DNA from: Pseudacidovorax sp. RU35E
GTDB lineage: Bacteria > Pseudomonadota > Gammaproteobacteria > Burkholderiales > Burkholderiaceae_C
Assembly (NCBI RefSeq): GCF_900156165.1
Contig: NZ_FTMY01000009.1
Span: 62,001-126,000 of the forward strand
Reading direction: 5' to 3'
DNA: 64,000 nt
Part shown: positions 25,218-33,650 of the stretch, piece by piece
How the letters are laid out: each line of letters begins with the position of its first letter
How positions within the stretch are numbered: the first letter of the stretch is position 1
Translations under genes and position numbers: made by a program
The notes under the pieces: model-generated
Databases searched by the model: none
Told to the model about the DNA's origin: nothing
What the model saw: only the letters and a program-made list of their open reading frames with translations

Positions 25218-25814
25218 TCAGCGCAGGCGATAGCTCAGCAACTTGCCGCCTTCGAGTGTGCCGTCCAGACCCACCCAGCGGCCGCTGCCGTCGTACCAGA
25301 GTTCGATGCGCTGCTTGAGCGCCACGATGCGCCAGCGCTGGGCCTCGACGGACTGGCCTCGCACATCGATGTTCGCCGCAGGCAACTGCTCGATGCGCAC
25401 CGGCTCGAGCTTGCCGGTCTGGGCATTGAGCAGTTCGCGCTGGCGCAGGATGGCGCGGTTCCAGTAGGCGAAGCTCATGGCGCAACCGGCCAACAAGGGA
25501 TCGCCCGGCTCCAGCCGCACGGCGAGCTTGTCACCGTTGTCGTCGGTGTCGGCCGTGAGGGACTTGAGGCAGTCGCCCTGCCAGCGCTCCTGCGCCTGAT
25601 GGCGATAGCGGTAGACCGTGATGCCCAGCAGCTTCACATCGAATCGCGCCTCGCTTCGCAGGCTGCGAGCGGCACCGTCCTGCCCCTCCAGCGTGAAGAC
25701 ATGCTGGCCGATGGGCTTGCCGTCGAGCGAGGCCTCGAAGGACCAGACCTGCTGGGCCGAGGCCACGAAGGGCAGGGCGAGGGCCAGCAACCCGGTGGCC
25801 AAACGCCTGCTCAT
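25218..25814 (-). CDS. Secreted DUF6134/DUF3108-like protein
   Basis: This 198-residue protein has a cleavable signal peptide at residues 1-20 (LALALPFVASAQQ). The mature part is rich in beta-strands: WSFEASLDGKPIGQHVFTL, FDVKLLGITVYRYRHQAQERW, LKSLTADTDDNGD. This pattern fits the periplasmic DUF6134 family, related to DUF3108. It overlaps the DUF1295 gene by ATGA. Function is unknown; the fold may bind lipid or act as a periplasmic chaperone-like barrel. The signal peptide puts it in the periplasm, whereas the neighbours are membrane or cytoplasmic proteins. Confidence 0.8.
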   Translation of the reverse strand: MSRRLATGLLALALPFVASAQQVWSFEASLDGKPIGQHVFTLEGQDGAARSLRSEARFDVKLLGITVYRYRHQAQERWQGDCLKSLTADTDDNGDKLAVRLEPGDPLLAGCAMSFAYWNRAILRQRELLNAQTGKLEPVRIEQLPAANIDVRGQSVEAQRWRIVALKQRIELWYDGSGRWVGLDGTLEGGKLLSYRLR

Positions 25815-26599
25815 GCCGCACGCCCCCGCGGCGGCCAGGGAATGAAGGCACTGGTCCGCGCGACGTAGTCGCGATAGGCGGGGCGGCGCGCACTCAGGTC
25901 CTTTTCGAGCAGCGTGACGCCCGACACGCGCAGCAGCATGAAGGTGATCAGCACTGGCGAGACGAAGCACCAGAGCGCACTGGCGCCGGCGGCCTCCAGC
26001 GTCATCAGGGCCAGCCCCCACCACACGCAGCTCTCGCCGAAATAGTTGGGATGGCGGGTGTAGTGCCACAGCCCCTTGTCCATGACGGCATTGCCGCCCT
26101 TGTGCCTGGCGCGGAAGGCCGCCATCTGCGCGTCTGCCACGGCTTCGAATGCGATGCCGAACAGCGCCAGGGCGGCGCCCAGCAGGTCGATCGCCCCGAA
26201 GGGGCGGCTGCCCGCCAGTCCGGCGAGCAAAGGCGCGGAGATGATCCAGCCGAGCACCCATTGCAGCCCGAAAACGATCACGAGGCTCTTCCAGGCGAAG
26301 GCGGCACCGTGCCGTTCGCGCATCTCGGTGTAGCGGCGGTCTTCGCCATGGCCCCAGTTGCGCCAGCTGATGTAGACGCACAGGCGCAGCGCCCACGCCA
26401 GCGCAAGACCCAGCATCACCAGGCGGCGCGTCGGATCCGCCGCCGGCATCGCCACCGCATAGGCCAACGCCGGCACGGTGATCAGCCAGGGCCAGATCCG
26501 GTCGGCCAGGCTTGCATCGCGCTTCCAAAGGCTGGCAAGCCAGCCCGCCAGCGCGATCGGCAGCGACACCATGAGCCCCAGGAGCGCGGAATGCAGCAT
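25811..26599 (-). CDS. DUF1295 family membrane protein (steroid 5-alpha-reductase-like)
   Basis: This 262-residue integral membrane protein has about six hydrophobic segments. The C-terminal ICMT/steroid-reductase-like core contains GLWHYTRHPNYFGESCVWWG at about residues 180-200, with the NADPH-binding HPNYFGE motif, and LLEKDLSARRPAYRDYVART near the end. DUF1295 proteins are thought to reduce double bonds or modify lipids using NADPH. It lies 11 bp after the second CFA-like methyltransferase, so it may act on the methylated product. The start at MLHSALLGLMVSL was chosen because upstream codons are non-homologous. Confidence 0.87.
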   Translation of the reverse strand: MLHSALLGLMVSLPIALAGWLASLWKRDASLADRIWPWLITVPALAYAVAMPAADPTRRLVMLGLALAWALRLCVYISWRNWGHGEDRRYTEMRERHGAAFAWKSLVIVFGLQWVLGWIISAPLLAGLAGSRPFGAIDLLGAALALFGIAFEAVADAQMAAFRARHKGGNAVMDKGLWHYTRHPNYFGESCVWWGLALMTLEAAGASALWCFVSPVLITFMLLRVSGVTLLEKDLSARRPAYRDYVARTSAFIPWPPRGRAA

Positions 26600-26610
26600 G
26601 GCGGCGGCCC

Positions 26611-27657
26611 TCAGCGCTTCTGGAACAGGTAGTGGCCGACCCACCAGCGCTGCCCCTCGTCCCAGCCGAAGAGCTCCTCGACCGAGAGAAAGAACAGGCG
26701 CCAGCGCATCCACCAGCGGTCGGCCTCGTTGGCGCCATAGGCAGCGGCGATCACCGGCAGCAGCTCGCTCCTGCGGGCGTCCATGTTCTCCAGCCAGGCC
26801 CGGGCGGTGCGGGCATAGTGGCGCCCGTCCCAGCGCCAGCGGTCGACGAGGCGCAGGTCATCCTGGCATTGCATGGCCAGGTCGTCGCTGGGCATCATGC
26901 CGCCGGCGAAGAAATAGCGGGTCATCCAGTCGCTGGCGTCGCGCTCGACGAAGGGGTAGGGCGCCTCCTTGTGCACGAACACGTGCATGAAGAAGCGGCC
27001 TTCGGGCGACAGCCACTTGGCCACGCGCGCGAATGCGGCCGGCCAGTTGCGCAGGTGTTCGAACATCTCGACCGAGACGATGCGGTCGAAACGCTCGTCG
27101 GTGTCGAAGGCGTTGACGTCGCAGGTGATGACCTTGAGGTTGCACAGATGCCGCCGCGCCGCCTGGCCCTCGATGTAGGCCCGCTGCGAATGCGAATTGG
27201 AGACCACGGTGATCGGGCTGGCCGGATAGCGGGCGGCCATCCACAGCGACAGCGAGCCCCAGCCGCAGCCCAGCTCCAGGATGCGCTGGCCGTTGACCAG
27301 GCCGGCGCGCTCGCAGGTGGTGGTCAAGGCGGCGGCCTCGGCGGTGTCGAGGTCCTCGGTGTCGGGCCCCCATTCGCAGCAGCTGTATTTGCGGTGCGCG
27401 CCCAGCACGCCGCCGAAGAAGTCGGCCGGCACCTCGTAGTGCTGCTCGTTGGCCTTCTCGGGCAGCGGGGCCAGGGGGGCCGTGCGCATGCTCGCGAGGA
27501 AATCGCGGGTCTGGCACGCCACGGCCTCGGCATCGCCGCATTGCAGTTCCTCGATGCGCTCGCGCAGCAGGCGGCGGATGCCGAGGCGGATCACGCTGTC
27601 GGGCACATAGCCCTGTTCGACCCAGCGGATGGCAGTGGCGGTGTTGTCACGGGGCAT
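26611..27657 (-). CDS. CFA-synthase-like SAM methyltransferase (second copy)
   Basis: This 348-residue methyltransferase belongs to a CFA-synthase-related branch distinct from the copy at 19588-20832: its N-terminal part is short (about 70 residues) and the substrate block reads QHYEVPADFFGGVLG with YSCCEW. The SAM motif is ILELGCGWGS at 126-135, and VSVEMFEHLRNW follows. Similarity between the two copies is confined to the methyltransferase core. It heads the operon with DUF1295, DUF6134 and DUF2177 and carries its own ECF-type promoter. The substrate is probably an unsaturated acyl chain or an isoprenoid-like lipid; this is inference. Confidence 0.88.
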   Translation of the reverse strand: MPRDNTATAIRWVEQGYVPDSVIRLGIRRLLRERIEELQCGDAEAVACQTRDFLASMRTAPLAPLPEKANEQHYEVPADFFGGVLGAHRKYSCCEWGPDTEDLDTAEAAALTTTCERAGLVNGQRILELGCGWGSLSLWMAARYPASPITVVSNSHSQRAYIEGQAARRHLCNLKVITCDVNAFDTDERFDRIVSVEMFEHLRNWPAAFARVAKWLSPEGRFFMHVFVHKEAPYPFVERDASDWMTRYFFAGGMMPSDDLAMQCQDDLRLVDRWRWDGRHYARTARAWLENMDARRSELLPVIAAAYGANEADRWWMRWRLFFLSVEELFGWDEGQRWWVGHYLFQKR

Positions 27658-27700
27658 GGCGGTTCTCGTGTCGCAGTGGACGGAAGCGAAGGTGTGTCCG

Positions 27701-27730
27701 TCTGTACGCAGACGGCGGGCTTTTGGATTG
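27701..27730 (-). promoter_or_regulatory. ECF-type promoter of the second methyltransferase operon
   Basis: On the minus strand CAATCC (-35), 18 bp, then TACAGA (-10), ending 43 bp before the start codon at 27657. This is the third copy of the ATCC-N18-TANAG layout within 4.6 kb. Confidence 0.65.
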
Positions 27731-27770
27731 CTCCGCCGGGATGCCCGGCATCGCTGGGCACAATGCCCTC

Positions 27771-29096
27771 ATGCGTCTGCGCCTCTCCCATCACCTCGTT
27801 CCTGGCGCCTGTGCGCTGGCGGTCGCCGTCGTGCTGACCGGTTGTGCGTCGACCACGCCGCCGTCGCCCTCTGTGGGCCAGCCGCCAGTACCGGCACGCG
27901 GCACGGCGTCGTCGCCATCGGCTTCGACCCCGGTCTCGCCCGGCCGCGCGGCACTCGCTGGTGCGGAAGACCGAAACCCGGCATTTGCGGCTTGGTTGTC
28001 GCAGTTCCGCCAACAGGCCGTGGCTGCCGGAATCCAGGAGTCCACGCTTCGCGCGGCGCTCGATGGCGCGCGCTACCTGCCCGGGGTGGTCGAGCGCGAT
28101 CGCAGCCAGCCCGAGTTCACCCGAAGCGTGTGGGACTACCTCGACACTGCCGTGTCGCCCCAGCGCGTGACGCGCGGCCAGGCCAAGCGGCAGGAGGCCG
28201 CGGCGGCCGCCGACGCCGCGGCCGCGCGCTATGGCGTGCCGGCGGAGGTGCTGGTGGCCGTCTGGGGCATGGAGAGCAACTTCGGCAGCAACTACGGCGA
28301 CATTGCCACCATCGATGCCCTGGCCACACTGGGCTTCGACGGCCGGCGCGCGGACTGGGCGCGCCAGCAGCTGATCGCTGCACTGCGCATCGTGCAGAAC
28401 GGCGACATCGATGCCGCGCACATGATCGGCTCCTGGGCCGGCGCCATGGGGCAGACCCAGTTCCTGCCGACCAACTTCCTGGCCTACGCAGTCGATGCCG
28501 ATGGCGACGGCCGCCGCGACATCTGGGGCAGCATGGCCGACGTGATGGCCTCCACGGGCAACTTCCTGATGCGCGAAGGCTGGCAGCGCGGCCAGACCTG
28601 GGGCGCCGAGGTGCGGCTGCCGGCCGGCTTCGACCTGGCGCGGGCCGATCCGTCGGTGCGGCAGTCCTCCGCGCAATGGGCGGCAGAAGGCGTGAGCGCC
28701 GCGACGGGCGGCCCGCTGCCGGAGCTGAGCGACGCGTACGTGCTGCTGCCGGCCGGCGCACGCGGGCCGGCCTTCCTGGTCGGGCCGAACTTCCGGGCAC
28801 TGCTTCGCTACAACAATGCGACCAGCTACGCCCTGGGCGTGGGCCTGCTGGCCCAGCGCATCGCGGGCGGTGCAGGCGTGATCGCGGAGTGGCCGCGCGA
28901 CCTGCAGCCTCTGGGCCGCAGCGACATGCTGGCGTTGCAGCAGGCGCTGGCCGCTCGCGGCTTCGACCCCGGCACGCCGGACGGTCTGCTCGGCCCTGCC
29001 ACCCGCGGCGCCATCCGCGCCTGGCAGCGCAGCAGCGGCCAGCCGGCCGACGGCTATCCCACCCGGCAGATGCTGCAGCAGCTGCGCGGGCAATGA
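27771..29096 (+). CDS. mltB: Lytic murein transglycosylase B, lipoprotein
   Basis: This 441-residue outer-membrane lipoprotein has a signal with lipobox VLTGC (about residues 20-24), a Pro/Ser-rich linker to about residue 60, then an SLT_2 (MltB-type) catalytic domain at about 65-360 and a C-terminal peptidoglycan-binding domain (LQQALAARGFDPGTPDGLLG, about 385-435). The catalytic Glu lies in VWGMESNFGSNYG. MltB enzymes cleave glycan strands to 1,6-anhydro-muropeptides. The start was chosen to give a compact signal peptide. It overlaps the following glycosidase by four bases, an unusual pairing. Confidence 0.92.
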   Translation: MRLRLSHHLVPGACALAVAVVLTGCASTTPPSPSVGQPPVPARGTASSPSASTPVSPGRAALAGAEDRNPAFAAWLSQFRQQAVAAGIQESTLRAALDGARYLPGVVERDRSQPEFTRSVWDYLDTAVSPQRVTRGQAKRQEAAAAADAAAARYGVPAEVLVAVWGMESNFGSNYGDIATIDALATLGFDGRRADWARQQLIAALRIVQNGDIDAAHMIGSWAGAMGQTQFLPTNFLAYAVDADGDGRRDIWGSMADVMASTGNFLMREGWQRGQTWGAEVRLPAGFDLARADPSVRQSSAQWAAEGVSAATGGPLPELSDAYVLLPAGARGPAFLVGPNFRALLRYNNATSYALGVGLLAQRIAGGAGVIAEWPRDLQPLGRSDMLALQQALAARGFDPGTPDGLLGPATRGAIRAWQRSSGQPADGYPTRQMLQQLRGQ

Positions 29097-30313
29097 ATCT
29101 GCATGCATCGTTGCCGATGAAGGACCTGAGCCTCGACGACCGCGCCCTCATTGCCGAGTGCGAGCAGGCCTCGCTCGACCTGCTGGTGCGCAACCTGTCG
29201 CCCCACGGCATCCTGGCGGCCAGCCGCACCGAGGCGGCGGTGGCGCGGCGCTACACCCGCATCTTCGGCCGCGACGCGGCCATCTGCATCATGGCCATGG
29301 CCGGCAGCGGCGTTCCGTCGCTGGAGGAGGGCGCCGTCGCGAGCGTGCAGGCGCTGGCGGACCAGCAGGCGGCCAACGGGCAGATCCCGAAGTACGTGGA
29401 CCCCGAAGGCCAGGACGCCGATTTCTGGTACTTGGGCTGCATTGACGCGACCCTGTGGTGGTTGATCGCCATCGACCACTTGCGCGGTCTGGGCCGTGTG
29501 CCCGGCGGCCGGTGGGCGGCCGGCGAGGCGCTGGCCATCCAGTGGCTGCTGGCGCAGGAGCATCAGCACTTCCGGCTGCTGCAGCAGAACGAGGCCAGCG
29601 ACTGGGCGGACATCATGCCGCGCTCGGGCTTCGTGCTCTATACCAACGCGCTGTGGTACGAGGTCAAGCGCCGTTTCGGCCTGGCCCATGTCGAAGAGAC
29701 GAAACACCACTTCAACCACCTCTTCAACCCCTTCCAGCAGGACCTGCCCGAGTACCACCGCGCCCGGCTGTTGCGCCACTATGCGCGGCGCGGCCGGCGC
29801 GACCCGGGCATGTACCTGAGCTTCGTCAACCTGTCGGTGGTGGGCGACGAGGGTGACGTGTTCGGCAATGTGCTGGCCATCCAGAGCGGGCTGGCCGATG
29901 CGGACATGGCATCCAGCATCGTGCAGCGCGTCGGCGAGGCGCGGGCCAGCGAGCCCTGGCCGGTGCGGGTGGTGCTGCATCCGCTGTCGCAGCAGCATCC
30001 GCTGTGGCGGCCCTACATGGGACGCCACCAGCAGAACTACCTGCATCAGTACCACAACGGTGGCATCTGGCCCTTCGTCGGCGGCTTCTGGGTAATGGTG
30101 CTGGCGCAGCTCGGTCTGCACGACCAGGCGAGCGCCGAACTGGTGAAGCTGGCGCGGGCCAATGCGCACGACGACTGGCGCTTCACCGAGTGGTTCCACG
30201 GCAAGTCGCTGGCGCCCATGGGCATGGCGGGGCAGAGCTGGAATGCAGCCGCCTTCCTGATGGCATCGCAGGCCGTCCGCGGTGCGGCACCCTCCGCCGC
30301 GCGGGCCGGATGA
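29093..30313 (+). CDS. GH100-like/amylo-alpha-1,6-glucosidase-type glycosidase
   Basis: This 406-residue protein is an (alpha/alpha)6-barrel glycosidase by its repeating helical pattern. Key blocks are TRIFGRDAAICIMAMAG (about 57-73), DFWYLGCIDATLWW (112-125), GGIWPFVGGFWVM (about 320-332) and EWFHGKSLAPMGMAGQSWNA (about 365-384), reminiscent of GH100 invertases and bacterial glycogen-debranching homologues. The Asp of GRDA and the Glu of EWFHG are candidate catalytic residues. No signal peptide is visible, so it is cytoplasmic. Its ATG overlaps the mltB stop. Substrate unknown: sucrose, trehalose-like or glucosylglycerate-like sugars are all possible. Confidence 0.78.
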   Translation: MNLHASLPMKDLSLDDRALIAECEQASLDLLVRNLSPHGILAASRTEAAVARRYTRIFGRDAAICIMAMAGSGVPSLEEGAVASVQALADQQAANGQIPKYVDPEGQDADFWYLGCIDATLWWLIAIDHLRGLGRVPGGRWAAGEALAIQWLLAQEHQHFRLLQQNEASDWADIMPRSGFVLYTNALWYEVKRRFGLAHVEETKHHFNHLFNPFQQDLPEYHRARLLRHYARRGRRDPGMYLSFVNLSVVGDEGDVFGNVLAIQSGLADADMASSIVQRVGEARASEPWPVRVVLHPLSQQHPLWRPYMGRHQQNYLHQYHNGGIWPFVGGFWVMVLAQLGLHDQASAELVKLARANAHDDWRFTEWFHGKSLAPMGMAGQSWNAAAFLMASQAVRGAAPSAARAG

Positions 30314-30328
30314 GACGCAAGGCCCCGA

Positions 30329-30796
30329 TCAGCGGGCGGCGGCTGCGCCGCAGTCGGCGCACACGCCGTACAGCGTCAGCTCATGCGCCTCGACCGCGAA
30401 GCCGGCCGGCGCCAGGCCCGACAGGTCGCCGGGGCAGGCGTGGATGTCGAACACCCGGTCGCAGCGCCGGCACTGGAAGTGATGGTGGTGCGCATGCCGT
30501 GCCGATTCGTAGCGGGCCACCGCGCCGGGAAGCTCGACGGTGCGGATGGCGCCGCTTTCCAGCAGCAGCTTGAGATTGCGGTAGATGGTGGCGATGCCCA
30601 GCGCCGGCACTTCATGCTGGGCCACGGCCAGGATCTCGGCCGGCAGCAGCGGCCGGGGCGACTCATCGATCACCCGCCGGATGGCGGCCCGCTGACGGGT
30701 GCCTCGCGTGCCGATGGCGCCGTCCGGCACCGTGCCTTCGTCGGACGCGGGAGCGTCGTCCTCATGGTCATGGGAATGGCGGTGGGCGGCGCTCAT
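30329..30796 (-). CDS. zur: Fur family regulator, Zur type
   Basis: This 155-residue Fur-family protein has an N-terminal winged helix (TRQRAAIRRVIDESPRPL, IATIYRNLKLLLESGAI) and a C-terminal dimerisation domain with HAHHHHFQCRRCDRVFDIHAC and YGVCADCG. The two CxxC pairs form the structural zinc site. The His-rich N-terminus HRHSHDHEDD is extra. Placement 52 bp downstream of znuA in a zinc ABC operon indicates zinc-responsive repression (Zur) rather than iron. It is the last gene of the operon it probably controls, which suggests negative feedback through the palindrome at 33794-33813. Confidence 0.88.
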   Translation of the reverse strand: MSAAHRHSHDHEDDAPASDEGTVPDGAIGTRGTRQRAAIRRVIDESPRPLLPAEILAVAQHEVPALGIATIYRNLKLLLESGAIRTVELPGAVARYESARHAHHHHFQCRRCDRVFDIHACPGDLSGLAPAGFAVEAHELTLYGVCADCGAAAAR

Positions 30797-30848
30797 GACG
30801 GGCAGTCTATCGAGTCGGTCGGCCAGCCCGGCGCAAGACGCACGACCT

Positions 30849-31790
30849 TCACCTCACCTTGGCGGTCAGCGCCGTCGCGATGGCTTCGGCATTGAAGCGG
30901 AACAGCTGCAGGTAGCTCCCGGCCTCGGTGCCGGGCGCCGAGAGCGCGTCCGAATACAGCCTGCCGCCCACCGCCACGCCCGATTCACGAGCGATTCGCT
31001 CCACCAGTCGCGGGCTGGAGATGTTCTCCATGAACACGGCGCTCACCTGGCCCTTGCGGATCTGCCGGATCAGCTGGGCCACCCCTGCGGCGGAAGGCTC
31101 GGCATCGGTGTTGATGCCCTGCGGCGACAGCAGCGTCACGCCGTAGGCCGCGCCGAAATAGCCGAATGCGTCGTGAGAAGTGAGGATGCGGCGGCGCTGA
31201 GCCGGGATGGCGCCGAAGCGCGCGCGGACCTCGCGGTCGAGCGCCTGGAGCTTGGCCGTGTAGGCGGCCGCCCGTTCGCCCATCGCGGTGGCACGGGCCG
31301 GCCGCAATTGGGCCAGTGCGTCGCGGATGTTGGCGACATAACGCACGGCATTGCGCAGGTCCTGCCATGCATGGGGATCGGTGCCCTCGCCATGGTCGTG
31401 GCCGTGGCCGCGTTCGGCCTCGTCATCGTCTGCCTTGCGCGGCGTGACGCCGGCGCTGGCCACCACCACGCTGCCGCGGTAGCCGGAGGTCTTCACCAGC
31501 CGGTCGATCCAGCCCTCGAAGCCGAGGCCGTTGACCACCACCAGGTCGGCAGCGGCCAGGGCGCGCGCGTCGGCAGGCGTGGGCTGGAACACATGCGCAT
31601 CGGCATTGGGGCCGACCAGGGCCTGGACCTGCACGTCCGGGCCGCCGACCTCGCGCACCATGTCGGCCAGGATCGAGAAGCTGGCGACGATGCGCAGGGG
31701 CTTGTCCTGGGCGTGGGCGGCGCTGTTGGCCAGGGCGGCAATGGCGAGCAGGCCGGTCAGGAAGGGACGACGGGCGATCAAGGATGGCAT
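30849..31790 (-). CDS. znuA: Zinc ABC transporter substrate-binding protein ZnuA-like
   Basis: This 313-residue cluster A-I metal receptor has a signal peptide at residues 1-27 (LLAIAALANSAAHAQ). Metal-ligand regions include DAHVFQPTPADARAL, the acidic/His-rich loop DDDEAERGHGHDHGEG followed by DPHAWQ, and TSHDAFGYFGAAYG. The His-Asp-rich loop is characteristic of zinc-specific ZnuA and less so of manganese receptors. It is the periplasmic component for the permease and ATPase encoded upstream. A 154-bp gap separates it from znuB, in which I see no gene. Confidence 0.92.
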   Translation of the reverse strand: MPSLIARRPFLTGLLAIAALANSAAHAQDKPLRIVASFSILADMVREVGGPDVQVQALVGPNADAHVFQPTPADARALAAADLVVVNGLGFEGWIDRLVKTSGYRGSVVVASAGVTPRKADDDEAERGHGHDHGEGTDPHAWQDLRNAVRYVANIRDALAQLRPARATAMGERAAAYTAKLQALDREVRARFGAIPAQRRRILTSHDAFGYFGAAYGVTLLSPQGINTDAEPSAAGVAQLIRQIRKGQVSAVFMENISSPRLVERIARESGVAVGGRLYSDALSAPGTEAGSYLQLFRFNAEAIATALTAKVR

Positions 31791-31944
31791 GGTGCGAAAA
31801 GAAGCAGGGTGAATTGAATGAGGACGGGCGGCCCGCTTCGCGTGTCGGTGAGGCCGACGCGCTGGTTCTGCGCATCGACGGCCCGGGGGCGAATGGTTCA
31901 GGTTGTCGTGCTGGGGCGCATGGCTTCTGCGCCACGGCGCGTGC

Positions 31945-32817
31945 TCATGCAAGCCGGTGCGGGCGCCGCAGCCGTTGCCACAGCAAGCCTTCGCGGCTGC
32001 CAACGAACAGCGACAGCAGGTAGATGGCGCCGGCCACCAGCACGATGGCCGGCCCCGACGGCCACTGTGCGTGGTACGACAGCAGCAGCCCGGCCAGACC
32101 CGAAAAAGCGGCGATCAGCGCCGCCACCGCGATCAGCCCGCCAACCTGGCCCACCCAGAAGCGGGCGGCGGTGGCCGGCAGCATCATCAGCCCGACGGCC
32201 ATCAAGGTGCCCATGGCCTGGAAGCCCGCCACCAGGTTGGCCACGGTGAGCACCAGGAAGGCCAGGTGCACCCAGCGCCCGGGCCCACCCACGCTGCGCA
32301 GGAAGCCCGGGTCCACGCATTCGGCGATCAGCGGTCGCCAGAGCAGGGCCAGCACCGCCAGCGTGACGCCGGTGGTGCCGCAGATCAGCAGCAGCGCGCC
32401 GTCGTCCACCGCCAGGATGGTGCCGAAGAGCAGGTGCATGAGGTCGACGCTGGTGCCGCGCAGCGATACCAGCATCACGCCGAGCGCCAGGGCGATGAGG
32501 TAGAAGGCGGCGAAGCTCGCGTCCTCTCGCTGCGCAGTGGCCCGCGCCACCACGCCGGCGCCCAGCGCCACGCCGATGGCGGCCAGAAAGCTGCCGATGC
32601 TCATGGCCGCGAGCGATGGACCGGCGATGAGGAAGCCCAGCGCCGCGCCGGGCAGCAGCGCGTGGCCGGTGGCGTCGCCCATCAGGCTCATGCGCCGCAG
32701 CACCAGCAGGGTGCCCATGGGCGCGCTGCCCAGGGCCAGCGCCAGCGCGCCGACCAGGGCGCGGCGCATGAACCCGAAATCGACGAAGGGCTGGATCAGC
32801 AAGTCGTGCAGCGTCAT
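31945..32817 (-). CDS. znuB: Zinc ABC transporter permease ZnuB-like
   Basis: This 290-residue ABC-3 family permease has about eight transmembrane segments. The N-terminal MTLHDLLIQPFVDFGFMRRALVGA and the coupling region VLRRMSLMGDATGHALLPG are standard for ZnuB/TroC/MntB proteins. It overlaps the ATPase gene by four bases, which supports co-translation of the ZnuBC core. The C-terminal half contains GFQAMGTLMAVGLMMLPATAARFWV, the conserved translocation helix. Specificity for zinc rests on the adjacent His-rich receptor and the Zur-type regulator. Confidence 0.92.
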   Translation of the reverse strand: MTLHDLLIQPFVDFGFMRRALVGALALALGSAPMGTLLVLRRMSLMGDATGHALLPGAALGFLIAGPSLAAMSIGSFLAAIGVALGAGVVARATAQREDASFAAFYLIALALGVMLVSLRGTSVDLMHLLFGTILAVDDGALLLICGTTGVTLAVLALLWRPLIAECVDPGFLRSVGGPGRWVHLAFLVLTVANLVAGFQAMGTLMAVGLMMLPATAARFWVGQVGGLIAVAALIAAFSGLAGLLLSYHAQWPSGPAIVLVAGAIYLLSLFVGSREGLLWQRLRRPHRLA

Positions 32818-33650
32818 GGCCGGGCGCTCCCGACACCCTGCAGGGCGGGCGGGCCCTCGCATACCGGCGCATGCGCGTCCCAGGCCTGCGCCATGCGTCG
32901 TGCCGAGGCCAGATGGGGGGGCTGCAGCACTTCTGCTACGGGGCCCCAGGCCACGCAGCGCCGGGCCAGCAGCAGGGCCTCGTCGAAATGGGCCTCCACC
33001 TGGGCCATGTCGTGCAGCACCGCGATGACCGTGCGGCCTTCGGCGCGCCAGCCGTCCACGACGGCCAGCAGGTCGTCGGTGGTGCGCGCGTCCACGGCGT
33101 TGAAAGGTTCGTCGAGCAGGATGACCGGCGCATCCTGAAGCAGGGTGCGCGCGAACAGCACACGCTGGAACTGGCCGGCCGAGAGTTCGCCGATGCCGCG
33201 CCGCTCGAAGCCGAGGAGGCCGACCGTCTGCAGGGCGCCGAGGACGGCGTCGCGATGGGCAGGACGTAACCTGCCAAAACTGCCGATCTGGCGCCAGAGC
33301 CCCATGGCGACCAGGTCGAAGACCTGCAGCGGGAAGGTGCGGTCGATGTCGGCCTGCTGCGGCAGCCAGGCGATGCGGCCGGCACACTGCGTGTCCAGAT
33401 CGATCCGGCCGGTGCTTGGACGCAGGCGACCCATGATGGCGTTCAGCAAGGTGGTCTTGCCGGCGCCATTGGGACCGACGATGGCGGTGAGCGCGCCGGC
33501 CGCGAAGCCGCCCGTGACGTGATGCACCGCCGGATGGCCGCGGTAGGCGACGGTCAGATCAAGCAGGCGCACGGGGCACGCCCGGGCCGCCTGCACGAGC
33601 GACGCGGCGGTTTGAATGCTCGACGCGGTGGAAGGGCGGAGCGCGCTCAT
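32814..33650 (-). CDS. znuC: Zinc ABC transporter ATP-binding protein ZnuC-like
   Basis: This 278-residue ABC ATPase has Walker A GPNGAGKTT (Lys65), Q-loop LPQQADIDRTFPL, signature LSAGQFQRVLFARTL, Walker B VILLDEPF and switch His in VLHDMAQ. It energises the zinc permease encoded downstream, with which it overlaps by ATGA. An extended N-terminus of about 28 residues precedes the core. The start at MSALRPSTA overlaps the stop of a small upstream open frame; an ATG 18 bp earlier is also in frame. Confidence 0.92.
   Translation of the reverse strand: MSALRPSTASSIQTAASLVQAARACPVRLLDLTVAYRGHPAVHHVTGGFAAGALTAIVGPNGAGKTTLLNAIMGRLRPSTGRIDLDTQCAGRIAWLPQQADIDRTFPLQVFDLVAMGLWRQIGSFGRLRPAHRDAVLGALQTVGLLGFERRGIGELSAGQFQRVLFARTLLQDAPVILLDEPFNAVDARTTDDLLAVVDGWRAEGRTVIAVLHDMAQVEAHFDEALLLARRCVAWGPVAEVLQPPHLASARRMAQAWDAHAPVCEGPPALQGVGSARP

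Noticed and set aside
31791-31944. Possible small gene in the znuA-znuB gap
   Set aside because: No open frame with a ribosome site and sensible composition; the region also lacks a clear promoter or terminator.
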